From: JBHHYN01 sp046757565
Lineage (GTDB): Bacteria > Pseudomonadota > Gammaproteobacteria > Eutrophobiales > Eutrophobiaceae
NCBI GenBank assembly: GCA_046757565.1
Contig: JBHHYN010000145.1
Span: forward strand, 1-6,043
Direction of reading: 5' to 3'
DNA length: 6,043 nucleotides
Shown here: piece after piece, positions 1 to 6,040 of the stretch
How the letters are laid out: each line of letters starts with the position of its first letter
How positions within the stretch are numbered: position 1 is the stretch's first letter
The notes under the pieces: generated by a model
Told to the model about the DNA's origin: nothing
Seen by the model: only the letters and a program-made list of their open reading frames with translations
Database searches by the model: none
Translations under genes and position numbers: made by a program

Positions 1-50
1 AATGACGGGCTACTGTTTATATATCAACCCACAGATTCTGCTGAAGACCC
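1..50. repeat. Left arm of a perfect 50-bp inverted repeat; candidate insertion-sequence end
   Basis: These 50 bases are identical, without a gap or mismatch, to the reverse complement of 5991-6040, and identity stops abruptly at base 50/51. Read from the unique DNA outward, the arm begins GGGTCTTCAGCAGAATCTG. A sharp boundary and a start of this kind suit the tip of an insertion sequence whose body lies off the window to the left. The opening GGGTCTTC loosely recalls ISL3-family ends, but that is from memory and weak. No transposase is visible. The alternative is a miniature element or another interspersed repeat at which assembly stopped. Confidence 0.75.
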
Positions 51-59
51 ATAAAAGTT

Positions 60-98
60 AAAAAAAACAAACGAAAACCTCGGGGGCTTGCTCCCGAG
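60..98 (-). terminator. Stem-loop with T-rich tail on the minus strand; no gene in front of it
   Basis: Bases 79-98 form a GC-rich hairpin with an 8-bp stem (one G-U pair) and a 4-nt loop. On the minus strand it is followed by a T-rich run ending in eight T (60-67), the layout of a Rho-independent terminator. On the plus strand no T-tract follows. No minus-strand gene lies to its right before ctaA, which runs the other way, so what it would terminate is unclear: an antisense transcript, or a leftover from an arrangement that existed before the repeat arrived. Confidence 0.5.
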
Positions 99-191
99 TT
101 GAATAGCGATAAGTGATATGAATAACCATTATACTGAAGCTCGTTCGCTTGTGTCCGAGCTGTTCATAGTCCCTGTTGGCCAGTTCGGTTC

Positions 192-1196
192 ATGACCGAT
201 AAAACCCTCCGTTTGCTTACCTCGGTTGCCCTGCTGCTGGCTTTTATTGTGGTGGTGTTAGGCGCCTACACGCGCCTGTCGGATGCCGGACTGGGCTGTC
301 CGGACTGGCCCGGCTGTTATGGAGCGGTGGTGGTCCCCGGCGCTGACAGCGACATAGCGCAGGCAAACAAACTTTATCCGCAGCGTCCGCTGCAGCAGGA
401 CAAGGCCTGGAAGGAGATGATCCACCGTTATGCGGCAGGAACACTGGGGCTGTTAATCCTTTCTCTGGCAGCAGTGGCCTGGAAACGTCGCTCCTTGCCC
501 GGTCAACAGGTATGGATCCCGGTGATTCTCCTGGGCCTGGTCATTTTTCAGGCCCTGCTCGGGATGTGGACGGTCACGCTTCTGTTAAAACCGTTGATTG
601 TCCTGGCCCACCTGCTGGGCGGCATGACCATCCTGTTGCTGCTGTTCTGGGCATGGCTAAACCAGCGCGCATCCGGGCACACCGCACCAGGCAAGACCGG
701 GGCCAGGGAGATGTCCCCCTGGGCAATCACCGGCCTGGTAATTCTTTATCTGCAAATCTCGTTAGGCGGATGGACCAGCGCCAACCATGCCGCCCTGGTC
801 TGCGGAGGGTTTCCTGTCTGCCAGGGTCAATGGTGGCCGCCGATGGACTTTACGGAAGGTTTTACGCTTTGGCACGGGTTAACTGCTGATTATTCGGGAG
901 GGGTGTTAAGCGTTGCGGCGCGCACCGCCATCCACATGGGCCATCGTATCGGGGCACTGGTAACGCTGCTCGTCATCGGTGCTGTCGCCATCAGGGCAAT
1001 GCTCGACCCTCAACAAGTAAGAAAACGAACGGGAGTGGTTTTACTATTATTATTGTTAACGCAAGCAGGGTTGGGCATCGCGAATGTATTATTGTTGCTG
1101 CCCTTGCCCCTGGCAGTGGCGCATAATGCCGTCGCTGCGCTATTATTGTTATGCATGGGCGTTTTATTATTTTACGCCAGATCCGTTATTGATTAG
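192..1196 (+). CDS. ctaA: Haem A synthase (CtaA/COX15 family)
   Basis: A 334-residue polytopic inner-membrane protein that oxidises the C8 methyl of haem O to the formyl group of haem A for aa3-type cytochrome c oxidase. It shows the family's two four-helix halves: an ExxH motif (E75, H78) and H140 in the first, H251 (in IHMGHRIGA) and H311 in the second; these are the expected haem-ligand histidines. Two extracytoplasmic cysteine pairs, C36/C42 and C204/C210, match those known in this family. Helices lie at about 8-26, 80-97, 106-128, 133-156, 176-193, 245-267, 280-303 and 306-328. ATG 192 is chosen because the first helix begins right after it; no good Shine-Dalgarno precedes it. A TATACT box at 130-135 could be a -10 but has no convincing -35, so the promoter is unresolved. 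Length is normal. ctaB follows after 10 nt. Confidence 0.95.
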   Translation: MTDKTLRLLTSVALLLAFIVVVLGAYTRLSDAGLGCPDWPGCYGAVVVPGADSDIAQANKLYPQRPLQQDKAWKEMIHRYAAGTLGLLILSLAAVAWKRRSLPGQQVWIPVILLGLVIFQALLGMWTVTLLLKPLIVLAHLLGGMTILLLLFWAWLNQRASGHTAPGKTGAREMSPWAITGLVILYLQISLGGWTSANHAALVCGGFPVCQGQWWPPMDFTEGFTLWHGLTADYSGGVLSVAARTAIHMGHRIGALVTLLVIGAVAIRAMLDPQQVRKRTGVVLLLLLLTQAGLGIANVLLLLPLPLAVAHNAVAALLLLCMGVLLFYARSVID

Positions 1197-1209
1197 GAGA
1201 GACCGATTG
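1195..1209 (+). promoter_or_regulatory. Ribosome binding site that sets a TTG start for ctaB/cyoE
   Basis: AGGAGAG at 1195-1201 overlaps the ctaA stop codon (1194-1196) and lies 5 nt before TTG 1207. It is the best Shine-Dalgarno in the left block and decides the ctaB start over the in-frame ATG at 1084, which is deep inside ctaA and has no such site. The overlap with the upstream stop suggests that a ribosome finishing ctaA helps initiate ctaB. Confidence 0.8.
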
Positions 1210-2124
1210 GAAAATCAGGCGTTATCGACAGCCACCAGAGCGCATTGGCGTGACTACCTGGCGCTGTGCAAACCCAGGATCGTTGCCTTGATAGTCTTTA
1301 CGGCGATAGTGGGCATGCTCATGTCAACTCCGGCCATGGCGCCGCTACCGTTATTGGTAATGGGATCATTGGGGATCTGGCTGGCCGCCGCATCGGCAGC
1401 CGCTATAAACCATGTGGTCGATCAAAAGGTCGATTCAACCATGGCGCGGACCAGGAACCGGCCCCTGCCCCAGGGCAGCGTCTCAACCCAGTCGGCCATC
1501 CTGTTCGCTTTTTTCCTGGGCGCCATGTCAATGTTCGTGCTGACTTTTTTTGTTAATGTGCTGACGGCAATACTCACGCTGGTGTCGTTGATCGGTTATG
1601 GTTTCATCTACTCCATGTACCTGAAACGGGCAACGCCACAGAACATCGTGATTGGCGGCGCCGCGGGTGCGGCCCCGCCGGTGCTTGGCTGGACGGCCAT
1701 TACGGGCAACCTGGACCCGCACGCCCTATTGTTATTCCTGATCATCTTCGCCTGGACCCCGCCGCATTTCTGGTCCCTGGCAATCTACCGGCGTAACGAT
1801 TACGCCAACGTGGATATTCCCATGTTGCCGGTGACGCATGGTGTCGAATTTACCCGGCAACATATCTTGTTATATACAATCGTGTTATTTATCGTCAGTC
1901 TGCTTCCTTTCATCACCTATATGAGCGGGCCGACCTATCTGTTCGGGGCGCTGGTACTGGGTGGCGGCTTCCTCTATTACGCTATCAGGATGATGTGGGA
2001 TCATGGCGACCGGCTCGCCATGCGGACGTTCTCTTACTCCATCGTCTATTTGATGTCCCTGTTCTCATTCCTCCTGATCGACCATTACATGCCCTTGATC
2101 GTGCGCGTCCTGACGCCTGCTTGA
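1207..2124 (+). CDS. ctaB: Haem O synthase (protohaem IX farnesyltransferase, UbiA family)
   Basis: A 305-residue inner-membrane prenyltransferase (also called CyoE) that transfers a farnesyl group from farnesyl diphosphate to haem B, giving the haem O that CtaA then oxidises. The first Mg-diphosphate site is the UbiA motif N68-x3-D72-x3-D76, followed by ARTRNRPLP at 80-88. The second is the cytoplasmic loop with D198 and D203 (RRNDYANVDIPMLP, 195-208). The stretch TPPHFWSLAIYR (184-195) and the glycine/alanine-rich IGGAAGAAPPVLGW (149-162) are typical of CyoE rather than of other UbiA enzymes. About nine hydrophobic helices are visible. TTG 1207 gives a normal family length; the ATG at 1084 would add 41 residues that merely read ctaA in another frame. 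It is the second gene of a ctaA-ctaB transcription unit. Confidence 0.95.
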   Translation: MENQALSTATRAHWRDYLALCKPRIVALIVFTAIVGMLMSTPAMAPLPLLVMGSLGIWLAAASAAAINHVVDQKVDSTMARTRNRPLPQGSVSTQSAILFAFFLGAMSMFVLTFFVNVLTAILTLVSLIGYGFIYSMYLKRATPQNIVIGGAAGAAPPVLGWTAITGNLDPHALLLFLIIFAWTPPHFWSLAIYRRNDYANVDIPMLPVTHGVEFTRQHILLYTIVLFIVSLLPFITYMSGPTYLFGALVLGGGFLYYAIRMMWDHGDRLAMRTFSYSIVYLMSLFSFLLIDHYMPLIVRVLTPA

Positions 2125-2211
2125 ACCCCTGCTACCGTGTCCTTTATTTAAGTCATCTGCGCGTAGTCCGATACCGGGGCGACGCTACCGCAATGATATT
2201 GTGAATGGACA

Positions 2212-2235
2212 ACCTCCTCCGGGGAGGTGCTTTCT
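2212..2235 (+). terminator. Stem-loop after ctaB, weak terminator candidate
   Basis: ACCTCC (2212-2217) and GGAGGT (2223-2228) form a perfect 6-bp stem with a 5-nt loop, followed by GCTTTCTG, a poor T-tract. It lies 87 nt after the ctaB stop in the convergent gap. The missing long T-run makes efficient intrinsic termination uncertain. Confidence 0.45.
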
Positions 2236-2272
2236 GATGCAGGCGTCTCCAAGCGGTAATGAATTTACATGA

Positions 2273-2301
2273 GGGGTAACCCAGAAGCCAGGTGTTACCT
2301 C
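2273..2301 (-). terminator. Stem-loop after rpoH, weak terminator candidate
   Basis: Bases 2273-2280 pair with 2294-2301 (8 bp including one G-U) around a 13-nt loop, 32 nt past the rpoH stop. No T-run follows on either strand, so this may be a 3'-end stabilising or Rho-associated structure rather than a classical terminator. A smaller hairpin, CTGTA-ACGA-TACAG, sits between it and rpoH at 2312-2325. Confidence 0.35.
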
Positions 2302-2333
2302 CCGGTCTTCTCTGTAACGATACAGGCCCTGGT

Positions 2334-3188
2334 TTATGCGGTGGCAATCGCCTGTTTCAGTTTTTTTAACGCGTTCTCTTCAAGTTGCCGGATGCGCTCG
2401 GCAGATACACCAAACTCGTTTGCCAGATCCTGCAAGGTTGATTTTTTATCGTGCAGCCAGCGTCGCTGGATGATCAACCTGTTGCGATCATCGAGACTAC
2501 TCATGGCTTGAAGCAGGTGCTGTCGAGTGAGCTTTTCGTGTTGTTGTTGTTCAATTTCCTGTTCCGGGCCGGGCCGTTGATCTTCCAGATAGCCGGACGG
2601 AACGAAGGTTTCTGCATCGTCGCTTTCCGTGGCCGGGCCGTCAAAGGAGGCGTCATGGGCGCTTAAACGTTTTTCCATTTCCAGCACATCCTTGGCAGGG
2701 ACGCCCAGATCCCTGGCGACGGTATCGATCTGCCCCAGGCTCATCCAGCCTAATCGTTTTTTCGCTGAGCGCAGATTAAAAAACAGCTTGCGCTGTGCCT
2801 TGGTCGTTGCGACCTTAACGATGCGCCAGTTACGCAGAATAAATTCATGCATTTCAGCCCGTATCCAATGTACGGCGAATGAGACCAGGCGAACGCCAAT
2901 TTCCGGATCGAAACGTTTTACCGCCTTCATAAGGCCGATGTTCCCCTCCTGGATGAGATCAGCTTGCGACAGGCCGTAGCCGTTATAGCCTCGGGCCACA
3001 CGAACGACAAAGCGCAGGTGTGACATTACCAATCGGCGGGCGGCCTCCAGGTCGCCGGTTTGGCGAAAACGGGTAGCCAACTCCCGTTCTTCTTCAGCGC
3101 TCAGCATCGGGATCCGGTTGACCGACTGAAGATAGCTCTCCAGAGAACCGGTAGGCAGGGCAAGTTGCAGGTTCATAATGTTGCTCAT
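2334..3188 (-). CDS. rpoH: RNA polymerase heat-shock sigma factor sigma-32
   Basis: A 284-residue sigma-70-family factor that directs RNA polymerase to chaperone and protease promoters after heat or protein-folding stress. Region 1.2/2.1 spans about 15-65; region 2.2 is DLIQEGNIGLMKAVKRFDPE at 77-96; regions 2.3-2.4 run through FAVHWIRAEMHEFILRNWR (104-122). The RpoH box QRKLFFNLR (132-140) separates sigma-32 from the housekeeping and stationary-phase factors. The region 4.2 helix-turn-helix is TLQDLANEFGVSAERIRQLE (251-270). Residue 54, at the position of E. coli Ile54 where mutation stabilises sigma-32, is Val. ATG 3188 has a GGAG site 5 nt upstream; a second ATG four codons in has worse spacing. 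The length matches E. coli sigma-32. It lies downstream of ftsYEX on the same strand but has its own promoter overlapped by a CIRCE element. Confidence 0.97.
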   Translation of the reverse strand: MSNIMNLQLALPTGSLESYLQSVNRIPMLSAEEERELATRFRQTGDLEAARRLVMSHLRFVVRVARGYNGYGLSQADLIQEGNIGLMKAVKRFDPEIGVRLVSFAVHWIRAEMHEFILRNWRIVKVATTKAQRKLFFNLRSAKKRLGWMSLGQIDTVARDLGVPAKDVLEMEKRLSAHDASFDGPATESDDAETFVPSGYLEDQRPGPEQEIEQQQHEKLTRQHLLQAMSSLDDRNRLIIQRRWLHDKKSTLQDLANEFGVSAERIRQLEENALKKLKQAIATA

Positions 3189-3204
3189 AGCTTCTCCACT
3201 AATA

Positions 3205-3233
3205 ATTATAGACTAATTTTAGCACTCTATTAA
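3205..3233 (-). promoter_or_regulatory. Sigma-70-type promoter of rpoH
   Basis: On the minus strand, TTAATA (3233-3228, 4 of 6 to the -35 consensus) and a perfect TATAAT (3210-3205) are separated by exactly 17 bp. Transcription would begin near 3199-3200, leaving a leader of only about 11-12 nt that holds little more than the GGAG ribosome site. A weaker TTTACA at 3256-3251 might belong to a second upstream promoter but lacks a good -10. Confidence 0.65.
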
Positions 3234-3245
3234 TAAGACTGCTAA
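3219..3245. promoter_or_regulatory. CIRCE element (HrcA operator) over the rpoH -35
   Basis: The plus strand reads TTAGCACTC (3219-3227), a 9-nt spacer (3228-3236), then GACTGCTAA (3237-3245). The CIRCE consensus is TTAGCACTC-N9-GAGTGCTAA, so the left arm is 9 of 9, the spacer has the exact length, and the right arm is 8 of 9 (C instead of G at 3239). The spacer contains the rpoH -35 hexamer, so bound HrcA should block polymerase. hrcA itself is not in this window. Confidence 0.85.
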
Positions 3246-3307
3246 TCATCTGTAAAATTCCCTATCCGCATGATTATCATGGTGAAATGCTCCATGGCCG
3301 CCGTTGT

Positions 3308-4273
3308 TTAGGTCAAACCGATGGCCTTAAAATGGCGCTGTACCGCAAACCAGGAACCCAACAGCCCCAGCAATCCTCCACTGGCGACCAGTATCAAGGC
3401 TTCGTTGGTATTCAGGCTGATCAGCTTGAAGTTGCTGAAGTAGAGACCGGACAGACGCATGACGGGCTCTTCCAACAGCTTTATCGATGCAGAAAGCAAA
3501 ATCCAGGCCATAATACTGCCGCTGATGCCATGGATGAGGCCGCTATACAGGAACGGGCGCTGGATAAAGCCGTCTGTCGCGCCAAACAGTTTATTGATCT
3601 CAATCTCCGGGCGGCGGTTATAGATGGCGAGACGGATGGTGTTTCCTACGATGAGCAGCACCGCGAACGCCAGCAGGGTAGAAAGGATGGCTACGACACG
3701 CTGGAATAACCCGATGATGGCAAACAGGCGGCTGGCCCACTGCCTGTCGAACTGGGCGGTCTCCACCTCATCTAAAGCGCGTAACGATTCAAGCAGTCGC
3801 TCGCCACGCCCGGTCGAGATGGCTTGCTGGGTGGGCTGTATTAGTAAAACGATCGGCAACGGGTTGGTATCAAGGGCGGCCAGGGCCTCACTGAATCCGG
3901 AAGAGTTCCGGTATTCGTCAAGGGCCGCGTCTCGATCGATTAGCTTGATCGTGTCGACATCTTCATGCCTGGAGAGTCTGTCCACCAGTGCCCGGGCCTG
4001 GTTCTCATCGACCTGGTATTTCAGAAACAGGGTAATCTGTGTCACACTGGCCCAGCCTGCCGTGATTCTGTGGGCATTGTCCAGCAATAGATAAAATCCT
4101 GCAGGCAGGGACAGGGAGACCCCGATCACTGCGATGGTAAGCAGGCTTCCAATGGGGTTTTTAGACATCTGCCCGAGACTGAAAATGAACGCCTGTGCGT
4201 GCTGGATTAACCAGATTTTTATCAGGCGCCCAAAGGTAACCGGTTGGCTGCGGCGTGTTGCACGTTTCTTCAT
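3308..4273 (-). CDS. ftsX: Cell-division protein FtsX, membrane subunit of FtsEX
   Basis: A 321-residue inner-membrane protein that pairs with the FtsE ATPase at the division septum and, in studied proteobacteria, activates peptidoglycan amidases through EnvC-like partners. The arrangement is typical: a basic cytoplasmic N-terminus (KKRATRR), a first helix at about 41-64, an extracytoplasmic domain at about 65-185, then three helices near 190-212, 240-262 and 289-312. The segment EIEINKLFGATDGFIQRPFLYSG (223-245), given here for position, is the conserved cytoplasmic coupling region facing FtsE. The start ATG at 4273 overlaps the ftsE stop by 4 nt (ATGA) with only a weak GGA ribosome site, indicating translational coupling. 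The gene is intact and of normal length. Confidence 0.95.
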   Translation of the reverse strand: MKKRATRRSQPVTFGRLIKIWLIQHAQAFIFSLGQMSKNPIGSLLTIAVIGVSLSLPAGFYLLLDNAHRITAGWASVTQITLFLKYQVDENQARALVDRLSRHEDVDTIKLIDRDAALDEYRNSSGFSEALAALDTNPLPIVLLIQPTQQAISTGRGERLLESLRALDEVETAQFDRQWASRLFAIIGLFQRVVAILSTLLAFAVLLIVGNTIRLAIYNRRPEIEINKLFGATDGFIQRPFLYSGLIHGISGSIMAWILLSASIKLLEEPVMRLSGLYFSNFKLISLNTNEALILVASGGLLGLLGSWFAVQRHFKAIGLT

Positions 4274-4950
4274 TGTTCCGGTGTTTGACCAATATTGGAC
4301 AGCAACCGCCCTTCCCGCAAGGTAATAATGCGCTTCTTCATTTTCTTGATCATATCCAGATCATGACTGGCAATGAGAACGGTAACCCCGACCTGGTTAA
4401 AGCGTTCGAATAATTTCATGATCTCCATTGACAGGGCCGGGTCAAGATTGCCGGTGGGTTCATCGGCCAACAGTAATGCCGGACGGTGGACGACGGCGCG
4501 GGCAATGCCGACTCGCTGTTGTTCTCCCCCGGATAACTGCATCGGGCCAACCCGTTCCTTTGACAATAGACCGACCCGGTCAAGCGAGGCACGCACCCGT
4601 TTTTTTATTTCCTGGTAGCGATAACCACCGGCAACCACCAGCGGCAGGGCAACGTTATCAAATATACTCCTGTCATTCAGCAGACGGTGGTCCTGAAAGG
4701 TAAAGCCGATATTACGGCGAAACAGGGGAATTCGTCTGCCCGTTACACGTTCCAGATTTTGTCCGTTCACGATAATTTGTCCGCGTGAAGACCGTTCGAT
4801 CAATGCAACCAGACGAAGCAACGTGCTCTTGCCGGCGCCGGAACGGCCGGTCACGTAGGCCATGGCGCCCTGTTCGATGTGCAGATTAATACGCTTTAAT
4901 GCATCATTGCCGCTATCATAGCGCATGTAGACGTCTGTGAAATGTATCAT
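4270..4950 (-). CDS. ftsE: Cell-division ATP-binding protein FtsE
   Basis: A 226-residue ABC-type ATPase that works at the inner face of the membrane with FtsX in divisome function. All nucleotide-binding elements are present: Walker A GRSGAGKST (35-43), Q-loop Q86 in TFQDHRLL, signature LSGGEQQR (139-146), Walker B LLLADEP (159-165) with catalytic E164, D-loop GNLD (167-170) and switch H196 in ASHD. Length is typical of FtsE; the DHRLL sequence after the Q-loop and position between ftsY and ftsX separate it from LolD/MacB-type exporters. The start ATG 4950 overlaps the ftsY stop by 4 nt and the ftsX start overlaps its own stop by 4 nt, so the three genes appear to be translated as a coupled series. 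Confidence 0.96.
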   Translation of the reverse strand: MIHFTDVYMRYDSGNDALKRINLHIEQGAMAYVTGRSGAGKSTLLRLVALIERSSRGQIIVNGQNLERVTGRRIPLFRRNIGFTFQDHRLLNDRSIFDNVALPLVVAGGYRYQEIKKRVRASLDRVGLLSKERVGPMQLSGGEQQRVGIARAVVHRPALLLADEPTGNLDPALSMEIMKLFERFNQVGVTVLIASHDLDMIKKMKKRIITLREGRLLSNIGQTPEQ

Positions 4951-5912
4951 TCCTCAAAGTCAAGCAACGCATCAATAAATGACGCTGCATCAAAAGGCTT
5001 CAAATCATCCGCTTGTTCCCCAACACCGATAAAGCGTATGGGTATCGATAAAGCATTGGCAAGGGCAAACAAGATCCCCCCTTTCGCGGTTCCGTCGAGT
5101 TTGGCAAGCGTTATCCCGGTGATCCCAATTGCCTTGTGGAACTGCATGGCCTGTTCAAGGGCGTTCTGGCCGTTGCCGGCATCCAGAACAAGCATTACCT
5201 CGACGGCAATGGCCGCATCAAATTTTGTGATAGTGCGTCTGATTTTATCCAGTTCCTGCATGAGGTTATTCTTGTTATGCAAGCGCCCGGCCGTGTCGGC
5301 AATCACTATTTCTGTGCTGCGTGCGCGAGCTGACTGCAGGGCGTCATAGATCACTGCGGCGGAGTCAGAGCCGCTCTGTTGTGCTATAACGGGCACGTGG
5401 GTTTTTGTTCCCCATGACTGAATTTGTTCGATAGCGGCCGCTCGAAAGGTATCGCCTGCCGCCAACAGCACACTGTTGCCATGGTTGATAAAGCGGTCCG
5501 TTAACTTTCCGATAGTCGTGGTCTTGCCGGCGCCATTGACGCCGATAACCAGAATCACGAAGGGAAATGGTGTATTCACAGGGATGATTAATGGCTGTTG
5601 TACAGGGAGCAGTATTTGTAACATCTGCTTGCGCAGGAGTGCCAACAACTGATCCATCGCTGTGAGTTTTTCCCGTTTCAGCGCGGATACTAAAGAATCC
5701 ATAATGGTTGTGGTGGCCTCGACGCCCACATCGGACATCAATAACCGGGACTCGATGTCTTCAAGCAGATGTTCGTCAATTTTCGTTTTATTGTCGAACA
5801 GATCAGCGAGGCCGCCAAACAGTCGTGTGCGTGTTTTTTTTAATCCGGACTGCAGGCGGCGCAACATCCCGGCCTTGCCAGGGTCTTCAGGTTTTCTCAT
5901 TACACCAAACAT
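4947..5912 (-). CDS. ftsY: Signal recognition particle receptor FtsY (SRP GTPase)
   Basis: The GTPase that docks ribosome-nascent-chain complexes carrying SRP (Ffh plus 4.5S RNA) at the membrane for co-translational insertion. With ATG 5912 it is 321 residues: an N domain (LKKTRTRLFGGLADLF, about 24-39) and a G domain with G1 GVNGAGKTT (124-132), DTFRAAA (154-160), DTAGR (206-210), AKLDG (270-274) and the closing GVGEQADDL (296-304). The long acidic A domain of enteric FtsY is absent; the N-terminus is short and basic, common outside the enterics. ATG 5912 is chosen because MFG followed by a short basic stretch is a usual FtsY start; TTG 5939, nine codons upstream in frame, is the alternative. 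Neither has well-spaced Shine-Dalgarno support (GGAAGA abuts the ATG). It is the first gene of ftsY-ftsE-ftsX, with only 78 nt between its start and the right-hand repeat. Confidence 0.95.
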   Translation of the reverse strand: MFGVMRKPEDPGKAGMLRRLQSGLKKTRTRLFGGLADLFDNKTKIDEHLLEDIESRLLMSDVGVEATTTIMDSLVSALKREKLTAMDQLLALLRKQMLQILLPVQQPLIIPVNTPFPFVILVIGVNGAGKTTTIGKLTDRFINHGNSVLLAAGDTFRAAAIEQIQSWGTKTHVPVIAQQSGSDSAAVIYDALQSARARSTEIVIADTAGRLHNKNNLMQELDKIRRTITKFDAAIAVEVMLVLDAGNGQNALEQAMQFHKAIGITGITLAKLDGTAKGGILFALANALSIPIRFIGVGEQADDLKPFDAASFIDALLDFEE

Positions 5913-5990
5913 TCTTCCGAGGGGAGTATCCTTAAACAATGGATCACGCTTTATCGTATCATTATCGGCAAGAACTACTAAATGAAAACA

Positions 5991-6040
5991 GGGTCTTCAG
6001 CAGAATCTGTGGGTTGATATATAAACAGTAGCCCGTCATT
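5991..6040. repeat. Right arm of the perfect 50-bp inverted repeat; candidate insertion-sequence end
   Basis: This is the exact reverse complement of 1-50, beginning GGGTCTTCAG at 5991; three more bases (CCC) follow to the window end. Flanking unique DNA differs on the two sides, so the element tip is sharply defined. The element body would extend to the right, upstream of ftsY. Its 8-bp inner flank (TGAAAACA) does not match that of the left arm (ATAAAAGT, or its complement), as expected for independent insertions. Confidence 0.75.

Noticed and set aside
1084..1206. In-frame ATG at 1084 extending ctaB upstream by 41 codons
   Set aside because: The extension overlaps ctaA in another frame, has no ribosome site and lengthens the protein beyond the family norm; TTG 1207 has a strong Shine-Dalgarno.
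2125..2333. Small RNA, tRNA or small gene in the convergent gap
   Set aside because: No tRNA-like fold, no promoter and no convincing ribosome site were seen; only the two stem-loops stand out.
3270..3296. Palindromes ATGAT-T-ATCAT (3270-3280) and CATGG...CCATG (3278-3296) as a terminator between ftsX and rpoH
   Set aside because: The stems are only 5 bp and no T-run follows on the minus strand; read-through from ftsX into rpoH remains possible.
3287..4094. Plus-strand open frames opposite ftsX (140 and 156 codons)
   Set aside because: They are antisense shadows of a clearly conserved gene, with no recognisable domain and no plausible ribosome site.
5881..5890. A third copy of GGGTCTTCAG, the first ten bases of the repeat tip, inside ftsY
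   Set aside because: It encodes ordinary ftsY residues, the match ends after ten bases, and a partial element here would have disrupted the gene; chance resemblance is the better reading.
1..6040. A true composite transposon carrying these six genes
   Set aside because: The outer target duplications and transposase genes are off the window, and the cargo is essential chromosomal genes in their usual order; two separate insertions or contig breaks at repeats explain it more simply.
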